Below are positions 51,165-60,304 of a stretch of DNA of 64,000 nt, piece after piece (the stretch's first letter is position 1; every line of letters begins with the position of its first letter). The translations under genes were made by a program, and so were the position numbers. Under the pieces are notes generated by a model. It was not told where the DNA came from. It saw only the letters and a list, made by a program, of their open reading frames with translations, and did no database searches. Source of the DNA: Alistipes senegalensis JC50 (GTDB taxonomy: Bacteria; Bacteroidota; Bacteroidia; Bacteroidales; Rikenellaceae); NCBI RefSeq assembly GCF_025145645.1, contig NZ_CP102252.1, positions 1,054,001 through 1,118,000 on the forward strand, read 5' to 3'.

Positions 51165-53681
51165 TTATTCATATTGTATCTTGTCGATGTCAATTCGACC
51201 GTATACGACATTGACTTCGGGCCGACCGCCAACGACCGCAACCGTACCGAATCCCGTTGCCGTCGAGAGAAAGGTAATAAAATCACCTTCGATGCGCGGT
51301 GCGATATGGAGTGTCCGATCCACAGCATCGTAACGTACTCCGGTCAATGCCTGCAATAAAGAATAACTCGACAATGCCCGGGCATACCAGCTTCCGCATT
51401 CGTATTCATTGAACGGGTTACGCACTCGCCCGTCATAACGGTTACGGCATGTCCGTACGATCTCCAACCCCTTTTCGACTTCTCCCTCAGCGATCAAATG
51501 CGCCGCAACCTGATATTCGATACCGCTCCAGACCTCGTTGCTGTACACGAACGGAAGCTGGGGCTTGCCTCCTTTAGGCCAACTGCACAGTAACAACCCG
51601 CCGTCACGGCCCAGTGCATAAGTCGTCCGCTGCGGGTTTGCATGATCGTAAAGATCGTGACGCAGATTGTACTTATGAACCGCACAAAGGTGACTGTGCA
51701 CTTTCTCGGGATCGAGTACTCCGTCCAATCCCGCAGCCCAGGCCATCCAATCCCCTATCACACCGTCCGACAGACAACCGTTGCCGTATTGGTATTTGGG
51801 CCCCTCAACGTCAAGAATCTCACGCGCCTCTTCGGAGTAGGTACTATGGAAAGTCATTGCCTGGGTCGGATCGGGGGCATTGAGTTCCCGCCACATCACC
51901 TGCTGGGCGAAATATTCGCCGTTGAAAAGCCGCTCTTCAAGATAATGCACACTTTTCGCAAGCAGGGTATCATAGCGCGAAGTGTCGTGACCAAGAGCTT
52001 TCCCGATTTTCGAGAGTGCATTAAGCGCTTCGGCATAGATACTCGAACACATTCCGTCAGGTCCCCAAAATTCGATGTCGTAGGTATTATGATGCGGTTC
52101 TTCGAGCGCCCCGGTCTCGCGGGGGTCCCAAGTACGGATACAGTATTCGAGGCTTTGCACGAGGAGCGGATACAGTTCGGCGATCCATTTTTGGTCGCCA
52201 CTGATCCGCCAGTCACGATAGGCCTTCAGAATTCCGCCGAGTTGTCCGTCGGCTGCGGCGTGAAAGTCATGTCGGGTGGGACGTATGGGAAGGTTGTTCC
52301 GGAAGACCTGATGCCCTTCGCTGTTTTGTCCCACTCGGAATTCCGTTTCACGCAGTGTGCGCTCCATTGCCGGAAAAAGATGCGGCAACGCTTGGGCATA
52401 ATTCCATACATGGGTGCATGATCCGTGACAACTGCCCCATGTATCGCCGCAGCCCTCCCAGTTCCACATTCGGCCGTCGTGTTGCCGCCATACGGTAGGT
52501 GATTTCAGAATCGTGAGGTTTGCCGCTACGGCTTCGATCACTTCGGGAGGCAAGGTCGAACTATAAAACGCTTCGGTGAAACTTTCGGTTTCGCGTTTCA
52601 GACGGCCGTAGTTGTTCAGCCAATAATCGCACACCGCCCGGATGTCGGGGAAGCGATGCCCGTACCACGGTTCATAAAAAGCCGGATAGTTTTCATATTG
52701 AGCCGGATTGTACTTCACTCCGCGATCGGCATCCGTCTCGGCATCGGGGCCGTAGTTTATACCGGAATAGGGAACGTACCACACCATGTGGAGGCGGATC
52801 GTTCGGGACTCACCGGGTTCAAGCGTGAACGGAATGTAAAGCGATGCCCCCGGAGCTCCCTCTTTGGGAGAATTTTCACGAAGTGTTCCCTGTTCGATAT
52901 CATTCCACGCCATCGTGACAGGGTCCCACCATTGGCCGCGGAACCAACTATGGTTCACTATGGTCGTCGTATCGTCGGTAAAGATCGCAAATTGACGATG
53001 TTCATAACGCGGTTGGTTTCCGGGGCGCTGCGTAAGGATGAATCCGTTCCCGATCGGTTCGATCGACCCCTGTGCCTGGTGGTTGCGATGGGCGAAATTA
53101 TTACTGTTGTACGAAAATACAGCTTCCACCTCTTTGGCCGAATGGTTGGTAAAGCGGTATTCAAGCGTTCCGGCAGGCAGTCCCGAATCATCTTCATTGG
53201 TAGGAATGAAAGGACTCCAGGCTGTGATTTCCGCATCCAGCGGCATATCGTCATCCGTGAGCTCGATGTGCGCAAAAGGGAAACGTGCAGTAAAACGGAC
53301 GCAGTCAAAGCGCGGAAAGCCCCATGCCGGATTGCTGATGCCGAGGGTTGCTCCTTGTCGGCCATACTTTTTCCACTCAGGGACATTGCCTTCTATTACT
53401 TTCGAGCCGTTTTCTTGGCCTTTGACATGCAAGGCTGCGAACATCAGCGGTTCATTGAAAAGTTCCGGTACATGATGGATCGACATGTGGGAGATCGTGC
53501 CGTTTCCTTCAATACAGAACATCCCCGCACCCATCCCGCCGATCGGAAAAGCGATTTGCGAAAGGTATTCGCCTTCATAGGGAGCATTGAATGTCCGACC
53601 GTCGGGCTTATGGTCACACGCCGGAGACGACAATAGGGCCAAAAGCGGAATGAAGGTCCGAATGACTATTTTCGGGGGCAT
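51165..53681 (-). CDS. GH116-family glycoside hydrolase, lipoprotein
   Basis: The 838-residue product has a signal peptide with lipobox SSPAC (Cys at 22). The beta-rich N-terminal domain starts LSQIAFPIGGMGAGMFCIEG, which is typical of GH116. The (alpha/alpha)6 domain has HNTYDIEFWGPDGMCSS near residue 534, the segment of the catalytic Glu, and NGCLSDGVIGDWMAW near 637, with the acid/base Asp. Known members are beta-glucosidases, beta-xylosidases or N-acetylglucosaminidases, so the substrate is open. It starts 5 bases after the preceding gene and ends the operon. Confidence 0.88.
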   Translation of the reverse strand: MPPKIVIRTFIPLLALLSSPACDHKPDGRTFNAPYEGEYLSQIAFPIGGMGAGMFCIEGNGTISHMSIHHVPELFNEPLMFAALHVKGQENGSKVIEGNVPEWKKYGRQGATLGISNPAWGFPRFDCVRFTARFPFAHIELTDDDMPLDAEITAWSPFIPTNEDDSGLPAGTLEYRFTNHSAKEVEAVFSYNSNNFAHRNHQAQGSIEPIGNGFILTQRPGNQPRYEHRQFAIFTDDTTTIVNHSWFRGQWWDPVTMAWNDIEQGTLRENSPKEGAPGASLYIPFTLEPGESRTIRLHMVWYVPYSGINYGPDAETDADRGVKYNPAQYENYPAFYEPWYGHRFPDIRAVCDYWLNNYGRLKRETESFTEAFYSSTLPPEVIEAVAANLTILKSPTVWRQHDGRMWNWEGCGDTWGSCHGSCTHVWNYAQALPHLFPAMERTLRETEFRVGQNSEGHQVFRNNLPIRPTRHDFHAAADGQLGGILKAYRDWRISGDQKWIAELYPLLVQSLEYCIRTWDPRETGALEEPHHNTYDIEFWGPDGMCSSIYAEALNALSKIGKALGHDTSRYDTLLAKSVHYLEERLFNGEYFAQQVMWRELNAPDPTQAMTFHSTYSEEAREILDVEGPKYQYGNGCLSDGVIGDWMAWAAGLDGVLDPEKVHSHLCAVHKYNLRHDLYDHANPQRTTYALGRDGGLLLCSWPKGGKPQLPFVYSNEVWSGIEYQVAAHLIAEGEVEKGLEIVRTCRNRYDGRVRNPFNEYECGSWYARALSSYSLLQALTGVRYDAVDRTLHIAPRIEGDFITFLSTATGFGTVAVVGGRPEVNVVYGRIDIDKIQYE

Positions 53682-53686
53682 ACGGA

Positions 53687-54718
53687 TTAAGGATAAATGG
53701 TTTTATCTCGATTGCATGTTAACTTGCCATTTTCGCAATTCAGTTCAGCCATTTGCAGGAAGCTGATTTTCTGATAGATTTCATCGCCGGCCTCATGAGT
53801 TCCCGGATTGTAGCCAAGGAATGGCTGCACGTGGTAGACGATGAATGCCCGGTTGTCTTTGATGAGGACACTCGGATGACGGGCCCGCGTATTGTCGGCA
53901 AAACGCTTGCCCGGTTCATACATGATGATTCCCTGATATTCCCAGTTCACCGCGTCCTTCGAGCGATAGACGGCCAACCCTTTGTGCGGATCGGCGATGA
54001 TCCAGAACCAGCCCTTCCAATAGAAGGCGAAAGCTCCCTCCTGATAAGTATGTCCCGTCACATCGACACGATTGATATCGCCTTTGGCCAAGCCGAGCAG
54101 TTCCCAATCGTATAGATTCTTGCTGTGGGCGTGATACAGTCCTCCGGTTTCTTCCGTGGGACGATCTCGATACCACATCTCGTAGCCATCGCCATTGCGG
54201 ATAACCGTAGCGTCGATCGAGATCGGGGTGGTCACTACGGCACTTTGTCGTTTCCAGCCGGAGATCATGTCGGTGGCCGGAGCAGTATAATGTACGATGT
54301 TGCTCGGGCCGCCCCAGACAGGAGTCGAATCGAGTTTTACCGTTACATACATGTGTGCCGTGTCACCCTCGATGATAACACCGGGTGCCCAATAGGTAAT
54401 TTCGCTGTCAGGCTCACCGCCCGCTCCGTCGAACGAGCAGTAGCCTGCATGTTTCCAATGGATCATATCTTTCGATACGGCCACCCCGACCGGCGTCCCG
54501 ACGTATGACGATTGATCGAGAAAAGGTCTGCGTCCTGTGTAGAAGATCATATATTCCTTTGTCACGGGATTCCACACCACTTCGGGATCGGCCGGACCAT
54601 GATAATTGTTGTCCATGTAGATCGGAGCCAGGACAGAGGGTTTACTCTTCGGATTGCCGGCTGACGCCGCAAATATTACAAAAAGCGAGCAGGCGAGCAG
54701 AATTGCGTTTTTTTTCAT
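53687..54718 (-). CDS. GH43-like five-bladed propeller glycosidase
   Basis: The 343-residue product has a signal peptide (MKKNAILLACSLFVIFAASA). YHGPADPEVVWNPVTKEYMI carries the Asp expected as catalytic base (about 44), followed by ISIDATVIRNGDGYEMWY and RHPSVLIKDNRAFIVYH. The fold is that of clan GH-F/J enzymes. It differs enough from the next gene that a GH117-like or other propeller family is possible. ATG at 54718 is chosen because it begins the signal peptide and shares the CGAACATGAAAAA context with other genes of the locus. Confidence 0.75.
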   Translation of the reverse strand: MKKNAILLACSLFVIFAASAGNPKSKPSVLAPIYMDNNYHGPADPEVVWNPVTKEYMIFYTGRRPFLDQSSYVGTPVGVAVSKDMIHWKHAGYCSFDGAGGEPDSEITYWAPGVIIEGDTAHMYVTVKLDSTPVWGGPSNIVHYTAPATDMISGWKRQSAVVTTPISIDATVIRNGDGYEMWYRDRPTEETGGLYHAHSKNLYDWELLGLAKGDINRVDVTGHTYQEGAFAFYWKGWFWIIADPHKGLAVYRSKDAVNWEYQGIIMYEPGKRFADNTRARHPSVLIKDNRAFIVYHVQPFLGYNPGTHEAGDEIYQKISFLQMAELNCENGKLTCNRDKTIYP

Positions 54719-54789
54719 GTTCGTTATTTTAGGAATTTTCAGCGTGTCCGCGACAGACGTACCGCCGCGCAAATGCCGTTTCTGCAATT

Positions 54790-55788
54790 TCAGAATCGAG
54801 GTTTCTGCGATATTTCGAGCGACGGTGTGCCGTCATTGATCACCGGCCAGCCATTGATCCACTCCACACGGTCGAGCATCAGCTTGCGTCCCTGCGGATC
54901 GCGGACGTTGACGGCATGGTAAAGAATCCAGTCAGTACCCTCCCGGTCAGTAAGGAATTCGGCATTATGACCCGGGCCCTTGAAATGATCGTTACTCCGT
55001 AAGACGAGTTCGTGATGATTATCGAGCATTCGTCGGCCCTGTTTGTCGAGATAGGGCCCGAAAAGCGAGGTCGAACGCCCTACTACCAGCTTATAAGTGC
55101 TTTTGACTCCCTCGCAACAAGCGTCCACCGACGCGAACAAATAGTAGTAATCTCCTTTACGGTGGATATAGATCGCCTCATAGGCATTCCCCGCCACCTT
55201 GAGTTTCGTGGCATTGCGCTTAACCGAAAGCCCATCATGCGCGAGCTCCACACCGTAGAGGCCGTGAAAACTGCCCCAGAAAAGATATTTGCGCCCCTCG
55301 TCTTCGATGTAGAACTGGTCGATGGAATTCGTGACACCGATCTCATCGCTGATGAAAAGCGGCCCGAGATCCCTGAACGGCCCCGTGGGCGAGTCGGCTA
55401 CGGCCATCCCGATGCCGTTCTTATGTATCTCTCCCCATTTCGAAAGCGAGTAGTAAAGAACCCAATGATTGCCAATGCGGTTAATGTCAGGCGCCCATAT
55501 ACTGCCTCCGCCATCAATAAAGCGGGGACGGCTTTCTTGTGTGAAAGCATTGCCGATGTGCTCCCAAGTGATGAGATCACGAGACCGCATGATCGGCACG
55601 AGACCGATGTCTTGGGTGGCATATAGGTAGAAAAATCCATCATTGCCCCGAATAACGCTCGGGTCGGGCAGGCTGACAGAACTTACGGGATTGGTGAATC
55701 CTGAGGTGTTCGGCGTACAGTGCAGCTGCGCTTGGATCACTCCGGTCAGCGAGAGAAACGCCATGAGCAAAAAATACTTGATATTCAT
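54790..55788 (-). CDS. GH43 family glycosidase (arabinanase/xylosidase type)
   Basis: The 332-residue product has a signal peptide (YFLLMAFLSLTGVIQAQ). SVSLPDPSVIRGNDGFFYLY holds the catalytic base (Asp about 42). GGGSIWAPDINRIGNHWVLY and AGNAYEAIYIHRKGDYYYLF hold the pKa-modulating Asp and the acid Glu. GPGHNAEFLTDREGTDWILY is also conserved in GH43. It probably cuts arabinan or arabinoxylan side chains. The linkage is inferred from the family. Confidence 0.88.
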   Translation of the reverse strand: MNIKYFLLMAFLSLTGVIQAQLHCTPNTSGFTNPVSSVSLPDPSVIRGNDGFFYLYATQDIGLVPIMRSRDLITWEHIGNAFTQESRPRFIDGGGSIWAPDINRIGNHWVLYYSLSKWGEIHKNGIGMAVADSPTGPFRDLGPLFISDEIGVTNSIDQFYIEDEGRKYLFWGSFHGLYGVELAHDGLSVKRNATKLKVAGNAYEAIYIHRKGDYYYLFASVDACCEGVKSTYKLVVGRSTSLFGPYLDKQGRRMLDNHHELVLRSNDHFKGPGHNAEFLTDREGTDWILYHAVNVRDPQGRKLMLDRVEWINGWPVINDGTPSLEISQKPRF

Positions 55789-55828
55789 ATTGTCAATAGA
55801 TTCAAACGATCGTTTCCGAGGGTATGGA

Positions 55829-55860
55829 ATCCGCCGGCTACTTGCGGGTGGCCGGCGGAT
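55829..55860. promoter_or_regulatory. Intercistronic hairpin between binding-protein and enzyme genes
   Basis: ATCCGCCGGC and GCCGGCGGAT form a 10-base stem with a 12-base loop, in the 98-base gap between the lipoprotein gene ending at 55887 and the GH43 gene. No T run follows on the transcribed (minus) strand. It may trim or stabilise the mRNA so that the SusCD part is expressed more than the enzymes. Confidence 0.55.
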
Positions 55861-55886
55861 TTTTTCGGCAAGAATTCCCGGCTGGT

Positions 55887-57116
55887 TTACTCTTGCGGCA
55901 AATATTCCCAGAAGGTCAACTCGGTGAAAGTCAGGAATCGACCTTCAGCCGTGTTCCAGACATCATTTACCTTAAAGCGAATATAACGTACTTCAGGAAC
56001 CCCTTTAGGGAAAAGGAACGTTTCTCCTTCGGCAACCCGAGTGCGGTCCTCTTCCGAGAGTTGCCCTACGGGCAATCCCGAAGGTTTCACCGACTGGCAA
56101 TCCATCAGCTTGGTCCAACCTTCCCACGAGCCGTCCTGTGACGGAGCGTCATTGCGGCCCCAAACTTCCCATTGTTTCATATAGCCGTTCGAAAAAGCGC
56201 GGCTGTCTGCCGTGTTTCCGTTTAACCGGAACGCCTGGAGTACGGCCGACTTGCCCATATCGAAAGTGAACCATGCCGGTCCGTTCTCCCAGCCGCCCCA
56301 ACTATGGGCGAAATCGTTGTCGTTAATTACGCCGTTGAACGCATGCGCGAGATTGCCTCCCCATGCGGTCAAAGCCAGGTCGTTGTCCAAAACAACCGGC
56401 ACAAATCCCTCTTTGGGCACCATCGCAATACGTTCGTATTTGGGGAAGTAAAATATTTCGGACTTCACCATGAATAAGTCAACGGCAGTTTCGTTGGGCC
56501 GATAATAGGTTTCGATTACGTAGGCTCCTTCCGACTCCCAATCTTCGAGCGTAACACTCATGTCCGTTACGGCGATGTCGCGCCGTTGCTCGACACCCGC
56601 TTTGTCGCGGTATACGATGACGCTTTTGTAGGAATCCTGCAACACGCCGGTCAGCGATACAACGACGTTCTCATCATCTTGTTCTGCCTTGTCAACGCTG
56701 CGCGCTCGCAATGTGTTGCGGTAAACATCGCCATAAACCCGCACATCGAGCGTTTGTACCAGCGAAGGGGTGTTTTCATCGTCGAAAGTCGTGACCTCAA
56801 AGGTGTAATAGCCGTCTGTAAGCCCCGTGATGCTGTATTCGAACTTCTCCACGGGTTCCTGCCGCTCGATGGGAATGACGACTTCGCCGTCGCCGGGCTG
56901 CCAGCGGATGACACACTTCTTGGTGTCGTAACCATACATCAGGAGGCCCGTGATAAGCGCTCGTTCATCGCCTGAAAGGGCTTTGAGCGAATCTATTTTG
57001 GAAGCGTAGAGATACTCCCCTTCGTCGAGATATCCCTGCACGGTGTGAAACATGTCGGTGCACGCCCCGCACAAAACCACAGAGACCGCTGCGGCCAGTT
57101 TTATGATCTTTTTCAT
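55887..57116 (-). CDS. Surface glycan-binding-type lipoprotein (DUF4998 plus F5/8-like domain)
   Basis: The 409-residue product has a signal peptide with lipobox LCGAC. The N-terminal half has GEYLYASKIDSLKALSGDER and KCVIRWQPGDG (DUF4998). The C-terminal discoidin-like domain has ENGPAWFTFDMGKSAVLQAF, YMKQWEVWGRNDAPS and GVPEVRYIRFKVNDVWN. It should bind glycan on the cell surface next to the SusCD complex. Its C-terminal half is clearly paralogous to that of the preceding gene (FTFDMG, WEVWGR, PEVRYIRFKV, KPSGLPVG). Confidence 0.8.
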   Translation of the reverse strand: MKKIIKLAAAVSVVLCGACTDMFHTVQGYLDEGEYLYASKIDSLKALSGDERALITGLLMYGYDTKKCVIRWQPGDGEVVIPIERQEPVEKFEYSITGLTDGYYTFEVTTFDDENTPSLVQTLDVRVYGDVYRNTLRARSVDKAEQDDENVVVSLTGVLQDSYKSVIVYRDKAGVEQRRDIAVTDMSVTLEDWESEGAYVIETYYRPNETAVDLFMVKSEIFYFPKYERIAMVPKEGFVPVVLDNDLALTAWGGNLAHAFNGVINDNDFAHSWGGWENGPAWFTFDMGKSAVLQAFRLNGNTADSRAFSNGYMKQWEVWGRNDAPSQDGSWEGWTKLMDCQSVKPSGLPVGQLSEEDRTRVAEGETFLFPKGVPEVRYIRFKVNDVWNTAEGRFLTFTELTFWEYLPQE

Positions 57117-57127
57117 GTTCGTTCTTT

Positions 57128-58360
57128 TTAATGTGTTTCATCGGTTTCGCCGGTACGGATCTCTTCTGCGGGATTGCCCCAGAAAGTGAACTCCTGGAAG
57201 TGGATGAAATCGTCGCCGCCCCAGGTTTCCAGCACCTTGAAGCGAATGTATCGCACTTCGGGCGCCGTAGGCGGAAACTCGAAATCCTCGCCCTGTTGCA
57301 GATACTCCCAGTCATCGCCCGAGATCTCGCCTACGGGGAGTCCCGAGGGCTTGAACGACTCACAATCCAACAATTTGGTCCAGCCCTCCCAAGTACCATC
57401 GGTCGGCGGTGTGTCGGTGCGGCCCCATACCTCCCAGCGTTTGAGGTTGCCGCGTTGGTAAGCATAATCCTCTCGGAAAAGGTGATAGAACTTGTAACGG
57501 CTCAGTTTGGCCGTTTGCCCCATGTCGAAAGTAAAACTCATAGGGAAAGTATCGCCGCCGGGGCTGTGCACGAAAAGCGGCGGTGTAAAGTCGTCGTTCC
57601 ATGCATAGGACAAACTTCCGCCCCAAGCGTTGCAAGCGATATCGTTGTCCAATTTGAATTCAGCGAATTTCGACTTGTCGAGCAGACTCTCCGGATAGGG
57701 CGTATGGCTTTCACTGAGCGTTTGAGAGCGGTTCCCCCAACGGTCCGTAATGTAAATGTCAAATGTACGGGCCTCGGCCTTGAAGCCGCGGACGAAGATA
57801 CGGCCACGATCCGAACTGGTGTAATGTACGGTGGGTTCATAAGGGTTGTTTTCCTCGTCAAGAGTTTGTACATGGATGGCGATATTGCCTTTGTCGGCAT
57901 TGATATAGTCGATGTAGATTCCGCCGAAAGTCGTACCGATATTCAAACTGTTGTAGACCGAGGTGATCGGCGGCGTAAGCGGCGTCACGGAGGTCGTCAC
58001 GGCAGGACCTTCATTTTCCATTTTGTCCACACAGAGAAGCGTAACCTCACGCGGCTGCGTATCACCGAAACCCTGCAATGTTACCGAATGATCGTAACGT
58101 GAGGTGCGAACCTCCATCGGGGTGCTTTCACCCACCGTATAAAGGGCCTTTACATAAAGCAGGTCTTTGCTTTCAGGCAGGCGGTAAGTTATCACCGCAC
58201 CGCCTGGCGTTCCTTCGGTCGTGAGCACTGTCACCGCTCCCAGGTCGCCCACGAGTGTGTTCTCACCCCATGGATGGAGCGCATTGTCTTCCTCACAGGC
58301 AGTCGAGACCGCCGCTATGACGCCAATCACGGCTATCAATATATGTTTCGTAGTTTTCAT
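57128..58360 (-). CDS. Surface glycan-binding-type lipoprotein (DUF4959/DUF5126/DUF5000)
   Basis: The 410-residue product has a signal peptide with lipobox AVSTAC. The N-terminal part has GGAVITYRLPESKDLLYVKA (fibronectin-like, DUF4959). The middle has IGTTFGGIYIDYINADKGNI (DUF5126). The C-terminal discoidin-like domain (DUF5000) has PMSFTFDMGQTAKLSRYKFY and LKRWEVWGRTDTPPTDGTWE. Such proteins follow SusD and take part in glycan capture. It starts 3 bases after the susD-like stop. Confidence 0.82.
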   Translation of the reverse strand: MKTTKHILIAVIGVIAAVSTACEEDNALHPWGENTLVGDLGAVTVLTTEGTPGGAVITYRLPESKDLLYVKALYTVGESTPMEVRTSRYDHSVTLQGFGDTQPREVTLLCVDKMENEGPAVTTSVTPLTPPITSVYNSLNIGTTFGGIYIDYINADKGNIAIHVQTLDEENNPYEPTVHYTSSDRGRIFVRGFKAEARTFDIYITDRWGNRSQTLSESHTPYPESLLDKSKFAEFKLDNDIACNAWGGSLSYAWNDDFTPPLFVHSPGGDTFPMSFTFDMGQTAKLSRYKFYHLFREDYAYQRGNLKRWEVWGRTDTPPTDGTWEGWTKLLDCESFKPSGLPVGEISGDDWEYLQQGEDFEFPPTAPEVRYIRFKVLETWGGDDFIHFQEFTFWGNPAEEIRTGETDETH

Positions 58361-58363
58361 GAT

Positions 58364-60292
58364 TTACCAGCCTGGATTTTGTTCGAGTTTCGGATTAACG
58401 ATTAAATCGTAGTCTTTCAACGGCCAAAGATTGTCGCGGTAGGAATAGTTGCGGATGTAGTAGGTTCGGAGTTTGTTGTAATCTTCCGTCTTGTCCTGCT
58501 CTATGTCCCAGCCGAGCATCGGCTTATTGAGATATTCCACGGCAATGTCCCAGCGCCGCAGGTCCCAAAAGCGCTGCCCTTCGAGTGCCAGCTCGATCAT
58601 GCGCTCCTGGCGCACTATATCGCGGAAGCCTTCGTAGCTTTCGGGTTTGGTGGGATTGGTTGAATGTTTGAGCCAATCGTTCCGCACGCCATCGGGGAAT
58701 CCAGCGCGCTTGCGCACCTTGTCCAAATAGTAATAGCAATCTTCGGGCGGAGTTCCCTTGTCTTGCGACGCTTCGTTCAGACACTCGGCACAAAGCAAAT
58801 AGAGGTCTGCCAAGCGAATGATCGGAAAGGGATACTCCCGGATGACGATGCTTGCCGGAACCATCGCATTGCGGTAATTGACTAATTTCTTGGCAAAATA
58901 TCCTGTCACAGAATAATTGCGGTTGCTCTTTTTTCCTGACGTTTGCTTGGCTTTGGACTGAATGTACCACATATCGTTGTCGTCCAGTTTGCCGATGCCG
59001 TACCAGCTCGAACCGTCGAATCCCAATGTCGCATAGAAACGCGGTTCACGATCGAAATGGAGTTTGGCGGTGGTGTAGTTGGGCTGAATGTAGTATTTTT
59101 CGGCTTCGGTAGCTTGGCGTGTCTCATAACGCGCGGAATAATCCCATTCCTTGTCTTCATTGATGGGTACGCCGTTTTTCGTGTAGAATGTCTCGGCGAC
59201 GGCCAGCGTGGGAGCTACCGTGCCGTTCTTGGCATTTCCGTAACGGTCATCGGCCGAATAGTTGGCTTCGAGCCAGGGCTGACTCAGGACCTGAAGGTCC
59301 CGGATGCCGTTTCCGCCTACTGCGAAAAGCAGCTCCTGGGTCCAGCGTTCGGTGATTTTACAACGGTTGGTCAGTTCGAGTTGCATTTCGTCGCTCAAAT
59401 TATACGACGAGGTGTTATGATATTCGTAGAGTTCATGCCCGGCCTCTTCGGCGCAAGAGATTGCCTCACGGCACGCCTCTGCTGCCAATTCCCATTTGGC
59501 GATGTCCTTGGTCTGGGAAAAATAGGGCTCGCCGTCGGCATTCAGAAAACCGGCGTAAGCCGTGTTGCCATTGTAGAACGGACTGGCGGCATAGGCCAAC
59601 ATCTTCGCTTTAATAGCGAGCGCTGCCGGCCGCGTGAGACGGCCCATGTCGGCCGTAGGATTCTCGATGCGCAACGGAAGCGCCTCATAGCATTCGTCGA
59701 TCAGGCCGACACAATAGTCGAAGATGTCATCAATCTTGTCCCGCGTGACACGCACCTCGTCTTCATCGGCTGTTACGGGAATATTTTCTTTCATCATCGG
59801 AATTGGACCATAAAGCCGCATAAGGTAGAAGTGCAGATAGGCCTTGATGACTTTCGCTTCGGCGGCCCACTGGCTTTTTTCCTGCTCGGTCATATTTTTT
59901 ACCGCCGAGATGTTTTCGAGGAAAATATTGCAATTCCGCAGTCCTTTGAAAAGCGGTTTGCCATAATTCGATCCGTTCCAAAAGTCAAGCAACGGATTGC
60001 CCGTATTCTGACGACCCATCGCGATCCAGAAAGTGGTAGTGTTCGTGAAATCTGTCGAACGGTCGCCATAGTACCAGATTTCATCGCCGACATCCATACC
60101 GGGGTCCGAACCGATCTTGCCCGTTTCGGGGATATACCAATAGAGTGTGCTCAAGTAGTTGAGCGCCGTGGACCGGTTATTGAAAGCGATCTCGATCGTG
60201 GCGATGTTATCAGGCACTACGTCCAGATAGTCACATGATGACACGGCCGACAGAACGCCCATGCTCAGCAAAATCGCATATATTTTTTTCAT
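58364..60292 (-). CDS. SusD/RagB-family nutrient-binding lipoprotein
   Basis: The 642-residue product has a signal peptide with lipobox AVSSC. The conserved features are YLDVVPDNIATIEIAFNNRS near the N-terminus, FRGLRNCNIF-like LFKGLRNCNIFLENI, EAKVIKAYLHFYLMRLYGPI and FPIIRLADLYLLCAECLNEA, then GQRFWDLRRWDIA at the C-terminus. It forms the lid of the SusC-type transporter and binds oligosaccharides. It starts 12 bases after the SusC-type stop. Confidence 0.96.
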   Translation of the reverse strand: MKKIYAILLSMGVLSAVSSCDYLDVVPDNIATIEIAFNNRSTALNYLSTLYWYIPETGKIGSDPGMDVGDEIWYYGDRSTDFTNTTTFWIAMGRQNTGNPLLDFWNGSNYGKPLFKGLRNCNIFLENISAVKNMTEQEKSQWAAEAKVIKAYLHFYLMRLYGPIPMMKENIPVTADEDEVRVTRDKIDDIFDYCVGLIDECYEALPLRIENPTADMGRLTRPAALAIKAKMLAYAASPFYNGNTAYAGFLNADGEPYFSQTKDIAKWELAAEACREAISCAEEAGHELYEYHNTSSYNLSDEMQLELTNRCKITERWTQELLFAVGGNGIRDLQVLSQPWLEANYSADDRYGNAKNGTVAPTLAVAETFYTKNGVPINEDKEWDYSARYETRQATEAEKYYIQPNYTTAKLHFDREPRFYATLGFDGSSWYGIGKLDDNDMWYIQSKAKQTSGKKSNRNYSVTGYFAKKLVNYRNAMVPASIVIREYPFPIIRLADLYLLCAECLNEASQDKGTPPEDCYYYLDKVRKRAGFPDGVRNDWLKHSTNPTKPESYEGFRDIVRQERMIELALEGQRFWDLRRWDIAVEYLNKPMLGWDIEQDKTEDYNKLRTYYIRNYSYRDNLWPLKDYDLIVNPKLEQNPGW

Positions 60293-60304
60293 GTTCGTTC
60301 GCAA

